The notes: a model not told the origin generated them from the letters alone. A stretch of 50,034 nucleotides of DNA from Streptomyces cucumeris (GCF_024295805.1 NZ_JANCLX010000049.1:1-50034), one strand, 5' to 3'. Shown: positions 1 to 8,332, numbered from the stretch's first letter. Translations and numbers: made by a program.

Positions 1-5
1 ATAGT

Positions 6-122
6 GTTTCGGTGGTCATTGCGTTAGGGAAACGCCCGGTTACATTCCGAACCCGGAAGCTAAGCCTTTCAGCGCCGATGGTACTGCAGGGGGGACCCTG
101 TGGGAGAGTAGGACGCCGCCGA
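6..122 (+). rRNA. rrf: 5S ribosomal RNA
   Basis: The sequence matches the Streptomyces 5S rRNA pattern, including the GTTTCGGTGGTCAT 5' end, the CCGAACCCGGAAGCTAAG loop region and the complementary GCCGCCGAAC 3' end that closes helix I. The length of about 117 nt is normal. The 16S and 23S genes would lie to the left, outside the window. End positions are accurate to a few bases. Confidence 0.95.
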
Positions 123-133
123 ACAATTTGTGC

Positions 134-176
134 AAAAGCCCCCGAAGGGAACATCAATTCCCGTCGGGGGCTTTTT
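134..176 (+). terminator. rrn operon intrinsic terminator
   Basis: An inverted repeat with arms AAAAGCCCCCGAAGGGA and TTCCCGTCGGGGGCTTTTT, separated by about 7 nt, is followed by a T run. It is a classic Rho-independent terminator placed 12 nt after the 5S rRNA, so it ends the rRNA operon. Confidence 0.92.
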
Positions 177-271
177 GCTGTCTCTGTGGTCCCGACCCGG
201 TGCGAGGGTGGTACCTCCCTACCGGTAAGGTCATGAAGCATCATCGGAACGTTCTCGCAGGAGGCTCCCGG

Positions 272-880
272 GTGGAGGTCCAGGAGACACGCGTTCAGAC
301 GGACCGTGTACTCACGATCCCGAACATCCTCAGCGCCGCGCGCCTCCTCGGCGTGCCGCTTTTCCTGTGGTTGATTCTCCGGCCCGAGTTCGGCGGGCCC
401 AAGAGCGATGGCTGGGCCCTGCTGGTTCTGCTGCTCAGCGGTGTGAGCGACTATCTCGACGGCAAGCTGGCCCGCCGTTGGAACCAGATCTCCAGTCTCG
501 GCCGGATCCTCGATCCGGCGGCCGACCGCCTCTACATTCTGTCTACACTCGTCGGCCTCACCTGGCGCGAGATCCTGCCCATCTGGTTGCCGGCGGTACT
601 TCTCGCCCGGGAGCTGGTGCTGCTCGTGATGGTGTGGATCCTCCGCCGTCACGGCTATCCGCCACCCCAGGTGAACTTCCTCGGCAAGGCTGCCACGTTC
701 AACCTGATGTACGCCTTCCCCTTGCTCCTTCTGAGTGATGGAACCGGCTGGCTTCACACGACCGCCGCCATTTTCGGATGGGCGTTCGCCGGATGGGGTA
801 CAACACTCTATTGGTGGGCAGGAGTCCTCTACGTGGTTCAGGTCCGCCGACTTGTCAGGGCGGACGCCGCGGCCGACTGA
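272..880 (+). CDS. CDP-alcohol phosphatidyltransferase, probable cardiolipin synthase
   Basis: This is a 202-residue integral membrane enzyme of the CDP-alcohol phosphotransferase family. The full catalytic signature D60-x2-D63-G64-x2-A67-R68-x8-G77-x3-D81-x3-D85 is present, and several hydrophobic helices follow. Streptomyces homologues in this position (next to the mannose-1-phosphate guanylyltransferase gene) include the eukaryote-like cardiolipin synthase described in S. coelicolor, which joins CDP-diacylglycerol to phosphatidylglycerol; the mycobacterial positional equivalent is pgsA2. Substrate is therefore inferred from family and synteny. GTG 272 is chosen because AGGAGG ends 7 nt upstream; an in-frame ATG at 233 lacks such a site. 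The gene starts about 95 nt after the rRNA terminator and should have its own promoter. Confidence 0.88.
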   Translation: MEVQETRVQTDRVLTIPNILSAARLLGVPLFLWLILRPEFGGPKSDGWALLVLLLSGVSDYLDGKLARRWNQISSLGRILDPAADRLYILSTLVGLTWREILPIWLPAVLLARELVLLVMVWILRRHGYPPPQVNFLGKAATFNLMYAFPLLLLSDGTGWLHTTAAIFGWAFAGWGTTLYWWAGVLYVVQVRRLVRADAAAD

Positions 881-990
881 GCTCGCTGTTGCGCCAGCCT
901 GTGGAGGCCGGGTGCCCGTAGCGCGGCCCAGGGCCATCGGGCGTGCGCGGTCGGCATGACCGTCGTCTCTTCAAGGAGGACGCTTCCGAC

Positions 991-3486
991 ATGAAGGCCG
1001 TCGTGATGGCGGGAGGCGAGGGAACTCGTCTGCGCCCGATGACCTCGACCATGCCCAAACCGCTGCTGCCTGTGGCCAACCGGCCCATCATGGAGCATGT
1101 GCTGCGGCTGCTGAAGCGGCATGGGCTGTCCGAGACCGTGGTGACCGTCCAGTTCCTCGCCTCCCTGGTGAAGAACTACTTCGGTGACGGCGAGGAGCTC
1201 GGCATGGAGCTCACGTACGCCAACGAGGAGAAGCCACTCGGTACCGCCGGCAGCGTCAAGAACGCGGAAGAGGCACTCAAGGACGATGCCTTTCTGGTCA
1301 TCTCCGGTGATGCCCTGACAGATTTTGACCTGACCGAGCTGATCAATTTCCATAAGGAAAAGGGTGCGCTCGTCACCGTCTGTCTGACCCGTGTCCCCAA
1401 TCCGCTGGAATTCGGCATCACCATCGTCGACGAGGGCGGGAAGGTCGAGCGCTTCCTGGAGAAGCCCACCTGGGGCCAGGTCTTCTCCGACACGGTCAAC
1501 ACCGGCATCTACGTCATGGAGCCGGAGGTCTTCGACTACGTCGAGCCCGATGTTCCCGTGGACTGGTCCGGCGATGTCTTCCCGCAGCTCATGAAGGAAG
1601 GCAAGCCGATCTTCGGCTATGTCGCCGAGGGCTACTGGGAGGACGTAGGCACCCATGAGAGCTATGTGAAGGCCCAGGCCGACGTCCTCGAGGGGAAGGT
1701 CGACGTCGAGATCGACGGATTCGAGATCTCGCCCGGTGTCTGGGTCGCCGAAGGCGCCGAGGTCCATCCGGACGCCGTGCTCCGCGGCCCGCTCTACATC
1801 GGCGACTACGCCAAGGTCGAAGCGGACGCCGAGATCCGTGAGCACACCGTCGTCGGTTCCAACGTCGTGGTGAAGACCGGTGCCTTCCTCCACAAGGCGG
1901 TGGTGCACGACAACGTCTACGTCGGCCAGCAGAGCAATCTGCGCGGCTGCGTCATCGGGAAGAACACCGACATCATGCGCGCCGCCCGGATCGAGGACGG
2001 CGCGGTCATCGGTGATGAAGTCCTGATCGGCGAGGAGTCGATCGTCCAGGGCAACGTCCGGGTGTATCCGTTCAAGACCATCGAGGCGGGCGCCTTCGTC
2101 AACACCTCGGTGATCTGGGAGTCCCGGGGCCAGGCCCATCTGTTCGGCACCCGAGGGGTCTCCGGGATCCTGAACGTGGAGATCACCCCGGAGCTCGCGG
2201 TGCGGCTGGCCGGGGCGTACGCGACCACCCTGAAGAAGGGCTCCACGGTCACCACGGCACGTGACCACTCCCGTGGTGCGCGCGCCCTCAAACGGGCGGT
2301 GATCTCCGCCCTGCAGACCAGCGCCATCGATGTGCGGGACCTGGAGAACGTACCGCTGCCGGTGGCCCGTCAGCAGACCGCACGCGGCAGCGCAGGCGGC
2401 ATCATGATCCGTACCTCACCCGGGGTGCCGGACTCGGTCGACATCATGTTCTTCGACGAGCGCGGCGCCGATCTGTCGGCCACCCGCCAGCGCAAGCTGG
2501 ACCGGGTGTACGCGCGCCAGGAGTACCGCCGGGCGTTCCCCGGCGAGATCGGTGACCTCAGCTTCCCGTCCAGCGTCTTCGACTCGTACACCGGGTCGTT
2601 GCTGCGGGCCGTGGACATCAGCGGTATCGCCGAGTCCGGTCTCAAGGTCGTCGTGGACGCCTCGAACGGAAGTGCCGGTCTGGTCCTTCCCAGCCTGCTC
2701 GGCCGACTCGGGGTGGACGCCCTGACGATCAACCCGGGTCTCAACGAGTCCCGTCCGACGGAGACCGCCGACGCCCGCCGTTCCGGCCTGGCTCGGCTCG
2801 GTGAGATCGTCGCCTCGGCCCGTGCCGCCTTCGGGGTGCGGTTCGACCCGGTCGGTGAGCGGCTGTCCCTGGTGGACGAGCGCGGCCGCATCGTGGAGGA
2901 CGACCGGGCGCTGCTCGTCATGCTGGACCTGGTGGCCGCCGAGCGGCGCAGCGGACAGGTGGCGCTCCCGGTCACCACCACCCGTATCGCCGAGCAGGTC
3001 GCGGCGTACCACGGCACCCAGGTGGAGTGGACGACCACGGCCGCGGACGACCTGACCCGGGTGGCCCGCGCGGATACGACCGTTTTCGGTGGCGACGGGC
3101 GCGGCGGTTTCATCATCCCCGAGTTCAGCAGCGTCTTCGACGGCACGGCGGCCTTCGCGCGGCTCATCGGGCTGGTGGCACGTACGCAGTTGACGTTGAG
3201 TCAGATCGACGCCAGGATCCCGCGCGCCCATGTGCAGCGTCGTGATCTGGCCACCCCCTGGGCGGTCAAGGGCCTGGTGATGCGGCATGTGGTGGAGGCC
3301 GCGGGCGACCGGTCGGTGGACACCACCGACGGGGTGCGCGTGGTCGAGGCCGACGGACGCTGGGTGATGGTGCTGCCCGATCCGGCCGAGGCCGTCACCC
3401 ATCTGTGGGCCGAGGGTCCGGACGACGCCTCCGCGCAGGCCCTGCTGGACGAGTGGTCGGGCGTCGTGGACAGCGCGGGGCGCTGA
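991..3486 (+). CDS. Mannose-1-phosphate guanylyltransferase with degenerate phosphomannomutase domain
   Basis: This 831-residue, three-part protein has a nucleotidyltransferase domain (residues 1-235, motifs GGEGTRLRP at 8-16 and KPLLPV at 23-28), left-handed beta-helix hexapeptide repeats (about 245-370), and a phosphohexomutase-like domain (about 385-830). The first part should make GDP-mannose (or a related sugar nucleotide) from GTP and mannose-1-phosphate, feeding protein O-mannosylation and mannosylated lipids. The mutase part has lost its active site. The TASHNP phosphoserine loop reads RTSPGVP (474-480), and the metal loop DGDxDR reads DPVGER (619-624), so it is likely regulatory or structural. 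Start 991 follows AAGGAGGA with 10 nt spacing. The gene lies 110 nt after the CDP-alcohol phosphotransferase gene, as in other Streptomyces. Confidence 0.88.
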   Translation: MKAVVMAGGEGTRLRPMTSTMPKPLLPVANRPIMEHVLRLLKRHGLSETVVTVQFLASLVKNYFGDGEELGMELTYANEEKPLGTAGSVKNAEEALKDDAFLVISGDALTDFDLTELINFHKEKGALVTVCLTRVPNPLEFGITIVDEGGKVERFLEKPTWGQVFSDTVNTGIYVMEPEVFDYVEPDVPVDWSGDVFPQLMKEGKPIFGYVAEGYWEDVGTHESYVKAQADVLEGKVDVEIDGFEISPGVWVAEGAEVHPDAVLRGPLYIGDYAKVEADAEIREHTVVGSNVVVKTGAFLHKAVVHDNVYVGQQSNLRGCVIGKNTDIMRAARIEDGAVIGDEVLIGEESIVQGNVRVYPFKTIEAGAFVNTSVIWESRGQAHLFGTRGVSGILNVEITPELAVRLAGAYATTLKKGSTVTTARDHSRGARALKRAVISALQTSAIDVRDLENVPLPVARQQTARGSAGGIMIRTSPGVPDSVDIMFFDERGADLSATRQRKLDRVYARQEYRRAFPGEIGDLSFPSSVFDSYTGSLLRAVDISGIAESGLKVVVDASNGSAGLVLPSLLGRLGVDALTINPGLNESRPTETADARRSGLARLGEIVASARAAFGVRFDPVGERLSLVDERGRIVEDDRALLVMLDLVAAERRSGQVALPVTTTRIAEQVAAYHGTQVEWTTTAADDLTRVARADTTVFGGDGRGGFIIPEFSSVFDGTAAFARLIGLVARTQLTLSQIDARIPRAHVQRRDLATPWAVKGLVMRHVVEAAGDRSVDTTDGVRVVEADGRWVMVLPDPAEAVTHLWAEGPDDASAQALLDEWSGVVDSAGR

Positions 3487-3564
3487 CCTGGGGGGCGTTC
3501 CGTCGCCTTTGCGCGCGTCGGGGCGCCGCCTCGCGGCCCCGGATCCGGCACGCCGGTGGGGCCA

Positions 3565-3595
3565 TTGGGTGACGGCGCCCCCGACGTGCGACGAT
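3565..3595 (+). promoter_or_regulatory. Possible leaderless promoter for the DUF881 operon
   Basis: TTGGGT (3565-3570) and GACGAT (3590-3595) are separated by 19 nt, and the -10-like box ends 7 nt before the ATG at 3603. That spacing is typical of leaderless Streptomyces genes, and no Shine-Dalgarno sequence is visible. The boxes are imperfect, so this is tentative. Confidence 0.35.
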
Positions 3596-3602
3596 GTGCG
3601 GC

Positions 3603-4538
3603 ATGTCGCAGGAGCCCCCCGTTCGGAGCACAGCATCGCCGAGCCCGCGCCCGCGTCTCGACGCGTCCATGTCGTTGCTGACCAATGTGATGGACCACAG
3701 CCTCGACGACGGCTATGCGGAGGCGGCGGCACGGCGCGGCGAAACCGGGCGCTCGAGGCTGCCCCGGACGCTGCGCGCCAAGCTGGGGCTGGCCTTCGGC
3801 CTGGTGCTGGTGGCGGTCGTGGTGACGATCGGGGCCGCCGAGGCGCGGATATCTGCGCCCACGCTCGCCAAGGAGCGGGAGGAGCTCATCGACCGCATCG
3901 AGCGGGGCAACGCGGATGCGGACGAGCTCACCGAGAATGTGGACGAGCTCCGCGACGAGGTCGGGGAGATGCAGCGGCAGGCGCTGGAGAAGCACGGCGG
4001 GGACAAGGGGGAACTGGTCGCGCTGCTGTCGGGGGCGACCGAGGTGACCGGTCCCGGTCTGAAGCTGGTCGTCAATGACGCCAAGCACGCCGAGAGCAGT
4101 GGCGGGGGGCCGCGGGAGCGCTCCGACTTCTCCGACACCGGGCGGGTCCGCGACCACGACATGCAACGCGTGATCAACGGGCTGTGGGAGGCGGGGGCGG
4201 AAGCCGTCTCGATCAACGGTCAGCGGCTGACCGCACTGTCGGCGATCCGGGCCGCCGGTGACGCCATACTGGTCGACAACAAGCCGCTGGCGCCGCCCTA
4301 TACGGTGCTCGCGGTGGGGGACGGCCAGCGGCTGAGCACCCGCTTCCAGGACAGTGCCGACGGACAGTATCTCCATGTCCTCAAGGAGAACTACGACATC
4401 CGCACCAGCATTACCGCCCAGGACACGGTCCGGCTCCCGGCCGCGCCGAGTCTGATCGTACGTACCGCGGAACCGATAGCCGGTGGCGCGGGCAAGGGTG
4501 GCGCCGAAACCGCCGACACAGGGAAGGGCACATCGTGA
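3603..4538 (+). CDS. DUF881 family membrane-anchored protein
   Basis: This 311-residue protein corresponds in family and position to mycobacterial Rv1823. A basic N-terminal region of about 55 residues precedes one membrane segment (LGLAFGLVLVAVVVTIG), then a coiled-coil stretch rich in Glu, Arg and Asp, then the DUF881 domain, which has a fold like that of periplasmic ring-forming proteins and should lie outside the membrane. The function is not established. It is the first gene of a three-gene unit (DUF881, Sbp, DUF881) whose conserved order suggests a membrane complex. An ATG nine bases upstream (3594) is possible; 3603 fits the leaderless -10 spacing better. Its stop overlaps the next start (GTGA). 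Confidence 0.82.
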   Translation: MSQEPPVRSTASPSPRPRLDASMSLLTNVMDHSLDDGYAEAAARRGETGRSRLPRTLRAKLGLAFGLVLVAVVVTIGAAEARISAPTLAKEREELIDRIERGNADADELTENVDELRDEVGEMQRQALEKHGGDKGELVALLSGATEVTGPGLKLVVNDAKHAESSGGGPRERSDFSDTGRVRDHDMQRVINGLWEAGAEAVSINGQRLTALSAIRAAGDAILVDNKPLAPPYTVLAVGDGQRLSTRFQDSADGQYLHVLKENYDIRTSITAQDTVRLPAAPSLIVRTAEPIAGGAGKGGAETADTGKGTS

Positions 4539-4867
4539 TCGCCGTATTGGGCCTCATCGTGGGAGTCGTGGTCGGACTTGTGGTCCGACCCGTGGTGCCG
4601 ACGGTGGTCGAGCCCTATCTGCCGATCGCTGTCGTCGCGGCACTCGACGCGGTCTTCGGCGGCTTCCGCGCGATGCTGGACGGCATCTTCGACGACAAGG
4701 TCTTCGTCGTGTCGTTCCTGTCCAACGTGGTGGTGGCCGCGCTGATCGTCTTCCTGGGCGACAAGCTGGGCGTCGGCGCCCAGCTGTCCACGGGGGTCGT
4801 GGTGGTCCTCGGTATCCGGATCTTCTCCAATGCCGCCGCGATCCGGCGCCATGTGTTCCGGGCGTGA
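4535..4867 (+). CDS. sbp: Small basic protein Sbp family (DUF1290)
   Basis: The protein has 110 residues and three hydrophobic segments: residues 1-30, a central segment around VVAALDAVFGGFRAML, and VVVAALIVFLGDKLG. It matches the Sbp/DUF1290 family of small inner-membrane proteins. Corresponding genes sit between two DUF881 genes throughout Actinobacteria (Rv1824 in M. tuberculosis), and Bacillus sbp lies near division genes, but no function is proven. The GTG start overlaps the upstream stop by 4 nt, so translation is coupled. The downstream DUF881 gene starts 5 nt after the stop. Confidence 0.85.
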   Translation: MIAVLGLIVGVVVGLVVRPVVPTVVEPYLPIAVVAALDAVFGGFRAMLDGIFDDKVFVVSFLSNVVVAALIVFLGDKLGVGAQLSTGVVVVLGIRIFSNAAAIRRHVFRA

Positions 4868-4872
4868 GGCCG

Positions 4873-5982
4873 ATGACGACTGACAACACCCCCGAGCAGC
4901 CGGAGCGGCCCGGACAGGAGCCGCGACCCGAGCGACCTGAGCGGACCGAGCGACCTGAGCCGGAGGCCGGGAGCCAGGGGCGCCCGGAGCGGAACGGCCC
5001 GGGCGAGCGGCCCGAGCGGTCCCAGCCCCAGAAGCCTCAGCAGTCCCGTGGGCCTCAGACGTCCCGACCGCAATCCGATGAGCCGGGCACGGCCGATCGT
5101 CCCGCCGCGGCCGGACGCCCGCTTCCGCCCGAGCGGCCGCGCGATGAGCGTGCCGGGGACGAGCAGTCCGCCGCCCCGTCCGGCGAGGAGCCGCGTAAGG
5201 GTGCCCACGACGCCGCGGGGCCCGCGCCCGACCGGTCGGCCGAGGAGGACGCGGAGGAGCCGCTCACCGGCCGTCAGCGCCTGGTGAAGGGCCTCTGGCC
5301 GCCCCGGATGACGCGTGCCCAGCTGATCGTCGCCCTGCTGCTGTTCGGACTCGGCCTCGGTCTGGCCATCCAGGTGCGCTCGACCAACGAGAACAGCGTG
5401 CTGCGCGGCGCCCGCCAGGAGGATCTGGTGCGGATCCTCGACGAGTTGGACGACCGCACCCAGCGGCTCCAGGACGAGAAGCGCCGTCTGGAGGGGCAGC
5501 GCACCGAACTGGAGAACAGCTCGGACCAGGCCGAGGAGGCCCGTAAGCAGACGCTCCAGAAGGAGCAGCAGCTCGGGGTGCTCGCCGGTACGGTCGGTGC
5601 CCAGGGACCCGGGATCACGATGACGATCAACGACTCCCGGGGCGCCGTGGAGGCCGACATGCTGCTGGACACCGTCCAGGAACTGCGGGCCGCGGGCGCG
5701 GAGGCGATCCAGATCGGCAATGTCCGGGTCGTCGCGAACACCTACTTCGCGGACACCGGCGGAGGGGTCGAGATCGATGGACGGAGGGTGACGCGCCCGT
5801 ACGTCGTCAAGGTGATCGGCAAGCCGGAGGATCTGGAGCCGGCGCTCAACATTCCGGGCGGTGTGGTGCAGAGTCTGGAGAAGGAGCAGGCCACTGTGTC
5901 CATCGTGCGGCAGAAGAAGATCATTGTGGATGCCTTGCGGTCCACGAAGCGGCCTGACTACGCTCGGTCGTCATCACGGTGA
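4873..5982 (+). CDS. DUF881 family protein with long disordered N-terminus
   Basis: This is a 369-residue protein, the positional equivalent of Rv1825. The first 135 residues or so are low-complexity and dominated by Pro, Glu, Arg and Gly, with repeated (R)PERPE-like units, and should be cytoplasmic and unstructured. One membrane helix follows (AQLIVALLLFGLGLGLAIQ), then a coiled coil with many Glu, Gln and Arg residues, then the DUF881 domain, predicted to be extracytoplasmic. Start ATG 4873 lies 5 nt after the sbp stop with a weak GTGAGG ribosome site, consistent with coupling. A longer upstream open frame exists but would overlap sbp entirely and is not credible. Function unknown; probable partner of the other DUF881 protein and Sbp. 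Confidence 0.82.
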   Translation: MTTDNTPEQPERPGQEPRPERPERTERPEPEAGSQGRPERNGPGERPERSQPQKPQQSRGPQTSRPQSDEPGTADRPAAAGRPLPPERPRDERAGDEQSAAPSGEEPRKGAHDAAGPAPDRSAEEDAEEPLTGRQRLVKGLWPPRMTRAQLIVALLLFGLGLGLAIQVRSTNENSVLRGARQEDLVRILDELDDRTQRLQDEKRRLEGQRTELENSSDQAEEARKQTLQKEQQLGVLAGTVGAQGPGITMTINDSRGAVEADMLLDTVQELRAAGAEAIQIGNVRVVANTYFADTGGGVEIDGRRVTRPYVVKVIGKPEDLEPALNIPGGVVQSLEKEQATVSIVRQKKIIVDALRSTKRPDYARSSSR

Positions 5983-6172
5983 GGCGGTTCGAAATGAGGG
6001 TCTCTCAGGGAGACCATGTGGACGCGGGGGGTCAACGCACCGGAAGAGTCCCGCGTGATGGAAACTGTCTGGTGGTCACGGACGTTGTGAGGGTGTCCGG
6101 ACCGTCTGGTGTGTGCGTAGAGGGTTTGTCCTGCCCCACGGGCGGGTCTGTTTCAGTCAAGGGGAATCGCCC

Positions 6173-6967
6173 GTGAAATTGTTCGGGAAGTTGTTCGGCA
6201 AGAGTGCTCGCCAGGACGGCGGCAGCAGCACCGCCCGCCACCGTGCCCCGCGTGCCGCGGAAGAGAGCGGAGGGGGGAGCGAGGAGCGCCCGCTGTTCCG
6301 GGATCAGGTCGGTGGTCCGCAGGGCGGCGACATTTCGGGCGGACGGGGCGCGTCTTCTGTTGACCCCTCGACGGCCGGACGCATAGGTTTCGAAGAACCA
6401 TCGACCTCGAGTGGTGGAGGGTTCGGCTTGCCTGTTTGTACGAGGTGCGGGCATCGGAATGCCGAGGCCAGCCGGTTCTGCTCCAACTGTGGCGCGCCCC
6501 TGCGGGGCGGTGCCCCGTCCGAGCGTGCGTCCGAGACCACCTCGACCATCTCGATCTCCGGTCTCGAGGCGTACGACGCCGAGGTCACCGGGCAGACGCA
6601 GCTGCCCTCGCTCAGCCCCGAGGCCCAGGCCGCCGTCGAGGCGCTGCCCCTGGGATCGGCGCTGCTGGTGGTCCGCCGCGGCCCCAACTCCGGCAGTCGC
6701 TTCCTGCTGGACAGCGATGTGACCACGGCCGGCCGCCACCCGCAGAGCGACATCTTCCTGGACGACGTCACGGTCTCCCGCCGCCATGTGGAGTTCCGGC
6801 GCGGCCAGGACGGCAGCTTCACCGTCGTGGATGTCGGCAGCCTCAACGGGACGTACGTGAACCGCGAGCAGATCGATGCGCCGGTGGTCCTGGCCAGCGG
6901 TGACGAGGTGCAGATCGGGAAGTACCGGCTGGTCTTCTACCCGAGCCAGCGAGGCGTCGGCATCTGA
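6173..6967 (+). CDS. FHA-domain protein, GarA/OdhI-like, with N-terminal zinc ribbon
   Basis: This is a 264-residue protein. A disordered N-terminus of about 85 residues is followed by a zinc ribbon (C89, C92, C103, C106), the phospho-acceptor motif ETTS (121-124), and an FHA domain with GRHPQSDI, SRRH and GSLNGTYVN motifs. In mycobacteria and corynebacteria the ETTS threonines of GarA/OdhI are phosphorylated by Ser/Thr kinases; the unphosphorylated FHA domain inhibits 2-oxoglutarate dehydrogenase and related enzymes. The motif, FHA domain and location between DUF881 and MerR genes support the same role here. The zinc ribbon is extra compared with GarA. GTG 6173 has AAGGGGA 7 nt upstream; a TTG at 6428 preceded by GGAGG could give a shorter form starting just before the zinc ribbon. 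Confidence 0.85.
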   Translation: MKLFGKLFGKSARQDGGSSTARHRAPRAAEESGGGSEERPLFRDQVGGPQGGDISGGRGASSVDPSTAGRIGFEEPSTSSGGGFGLPVCTRCGHRNAEASRFCSNCGAPLRGGAPSERASETTSTISISGLEAYDAEVTGQTQLPSLSPEAQAAVEALPLGSALLVVRRGPNSGSRFLLDSDVTTAGRHPQSDIFLDDVTVSRRHVEFRRGQDGSFTVVDVGSLNGTYVNREQIDAPVVLASGDEVQIGKYRLVFYPSQRGVGI

Positions 6968-6984
6968 CCCGTCAGGGGAGGTCC

Positions 6985-7800
6985 ATGCTTCAGACACCGT
7001 CGGGGGGGGGCGGGGCCGGCCCCCCCCCCCCCCGGGGGCGGGCCCCCCCCCCCCCCCCGGGGGGGGGGGGGGCCCCCCCCGCCCCCCCCCCCGCGGGTGG
7101 CCGGACGATGAGCATCGGCACCGTGCTGAATCTGCTGCGGGACGAGTTCCCCGAGGTCACCCTCTCCAAGATCCGCTTCTTGGAGTCCGAGGGGCTGGTG
7201 GAGCCGCGCCGCACCCCCTCCGGGTATCGCAAATTCAGCCAGGAGGATGTGCGGCGGCTCGCCGTGATCCTCCGGATGCAGCGTGATCACTATCTGCCGC
7301 TCAAGGTCATCCGGGAGCATCTGGAGGCCCTGGAGCGCGGTGAGCGGCCACCGCTGCCCGCCGGTGCGCAGGGGGAGCCGGGGCGCGAGCTGCTGGACCC
7401 GGCGTCCGAGGCGCCCCCGGAGGGCCCCACCGCCGCCCGGGTGGGCCGCGCCGAGCTGCTGGCGGCGGCCGAGGTCGGCGAGGCGGAGCTGGCCGAATGG
7501 GAGTCCTACGGTCTGATCGTGGCCACCGGGGACGGCGGATACGACAGCGAGGCGGTGACCGTCGCCCGGCTCCTCGCCGAGCTGGGCCGTTTCGGTCTGG
7601 AGCCACGCCATCTGCGGATCATGAAAGCGTCGGCCGAGCGGGAGGCCGGGCTGGTCGAGCAGCTCGTCGCCCCGTTGCGGTTGCATCGAAATCCGCAGAC
7701 CAGGGCCCATGCGGAGGCCAGTGCACGGGAGCTTGCCACCCTCTCCGTACGGCTTCATGCGGCCCTTGTGCAGACCGCTCTGCGGGCCCAGGCGCACTGA
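6985..7800 (+). CDS. MerR-family transcriptional regulator (Rv1828 type)
   Basis: The N-terminal winged helix of this protein starts at MSIGTVLNLLRDEFPEVTLS, continues with KIRFLESEGLVEP and the wing RTPSGYRKFS, and is followed by a helical C-terminal domain. It is the positional equivalent of Rv1828. Effector and targets are unknown. ATG 6985 has GGGGAGG close by, but residues 6-37 or so are encoded by a tract of only G and C with very long homopolymers (7001-7097), giving a Gly/Pro/Arg-only peptide that looks artefactual. ATG 7108 begins the conserved domain and is an alternative start. As written the frame is open throughout (271 residues). Confidence 0.8.
   Translation: MLQTPSGGGGAGPPPPRGRAPPPPPGGGGAPPAPPPAGGRTMSIGTVLNLLRDEFPEVTLSKIRFLESEGLVEPRRTPSGYRKFSQEDVRRLAVILRMQRDHYLPLKVIREHLEALERGERPPLPAGAQGEPGRELLDPASEAPPEGPTAARVGRAELLAAAEVGEAELAEWESYGLIVATGDGGYDSEAVTVARLLAELGRFGLEPRHLRIMKASAEREAGLVEQLVAPLRLHRNPQTRAHAEASARELATLSVRLHAALVQTALRAQAH
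7001..7097. repeat. 97-nt pure G/C homopolymer tract inside merR
   Basis: Every base from 7001 to 7097 is G or C. The runs include 14 C (7020-7033), 16 C (7043-7058), 14 G (7059-7072), 8 C (7073-7080) and 11 C (7082-7092). No other part of the window resembles it. It could be a consensus failure at an extreme-GC hairpin or a real unstable tract. It keeps the reading frame open. Confidence 0.9.
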
Positions 7801-7840
7801 GCGGCTGGGCCCCGACTATCCAAACCGACCGCGCACGTCC

Positions 7841-7846
7841 TAGGGT
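7841..7846 (+). promoter_or_regulatory. -10 box of a leaderless promoter
   Basis: TAGGGT ends 6 nt before the GTG start at 7853, the spacing seen for leaderless transcripts in Streptomyces, and no Shine-Dalgarno sequence is present. A clear -35 box is not visible. Confidence 0.55.
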
Positions 7847-7852
7847 TGCTGT

Positions 7853-8326
7853 GTGAACGAGCTCGACGTCGTGGGTGTCCGGGTGGAAATGCCCTCCAAC
7901 CAACCGATCGTGCTCCTGCGCGAAGTGGGAGGCGACCGCTACCTCCCCATCTGGATCGGACCAGGGGAGGCGACAGCGATTGCCTTCGCCCAGCAGGGCA
8001 TGGCACCGGCGCGCCCGCTGACCCACGACCTTTTCAAGGACGTGCTCGAAGCGGTCGGCCAGCAGCTCACCGAGGTCCGGATCACGGACCTGCGCGAGGG
8101 GGTCTTCTACGCGGAGCTGGTGTTCGCCAGCGGTGTCGAGGTCAGCGCACGGCCGTCCGACGCCATAGCGCTCGCCCTGCGGACCGGGACGCCGATCTAC
8201 GGCAGCGACGGTGTGCTGGACGACGCCGGCATCGCGATCCCGGACGAGCAGGAGGACGAGGTCGAGAAGTTCCGCGAGTTCCTCGACCAGATCTCGCCCG
8301 AGGATTTCGGGACCAGCAGCCAGTAA
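7853..8326 (+). CDS. Bifunctional nuclease family protein (BFN/DUF151)
   Basis: This 157-residue protein matches the BFN domain family. It has the opening MNELDVVGVRVEMPSNQPIV, the block LPIWIGPGEATAI and the later block RPSDAIALALRTGTPI. Plant members have combined RNase and DNase activity; bacterial members are annotated from that similarity, and the role of the mycobacterial equivalent Rv1829 is not settled. An acidic C-terminal tail (DEQEDEVEKF) follows the domain. GTG 7853 is fixed by the leaderless -10 box TAGGGT. The gene stands between two MerR genes, an order conserved across Actinobacteria. Confidence 0.85.
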   Translation: MNELDVVGVRVEMPSNQPIVLLREVGGDRYLPIWIGPGEATAIAFAQQGMAPARPLTHDLFKDVLEAVGQQLTEVRITDLREGVFYAELVFASGVEVSARPSDAIALALRTGTPIYGSDGVLDDAGIAIPDEQEDEVEKFREFLDQISPEDFGTSSQ

Positions 8327-8332
8327 GCCTCC

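Noticed and set aside
838..2268. 476-residue minus-strand frame opposite the guanylyltransferase gene
   Set aside because: A composition-driven shadow, rich in His, Asp and Gly without domain structure.
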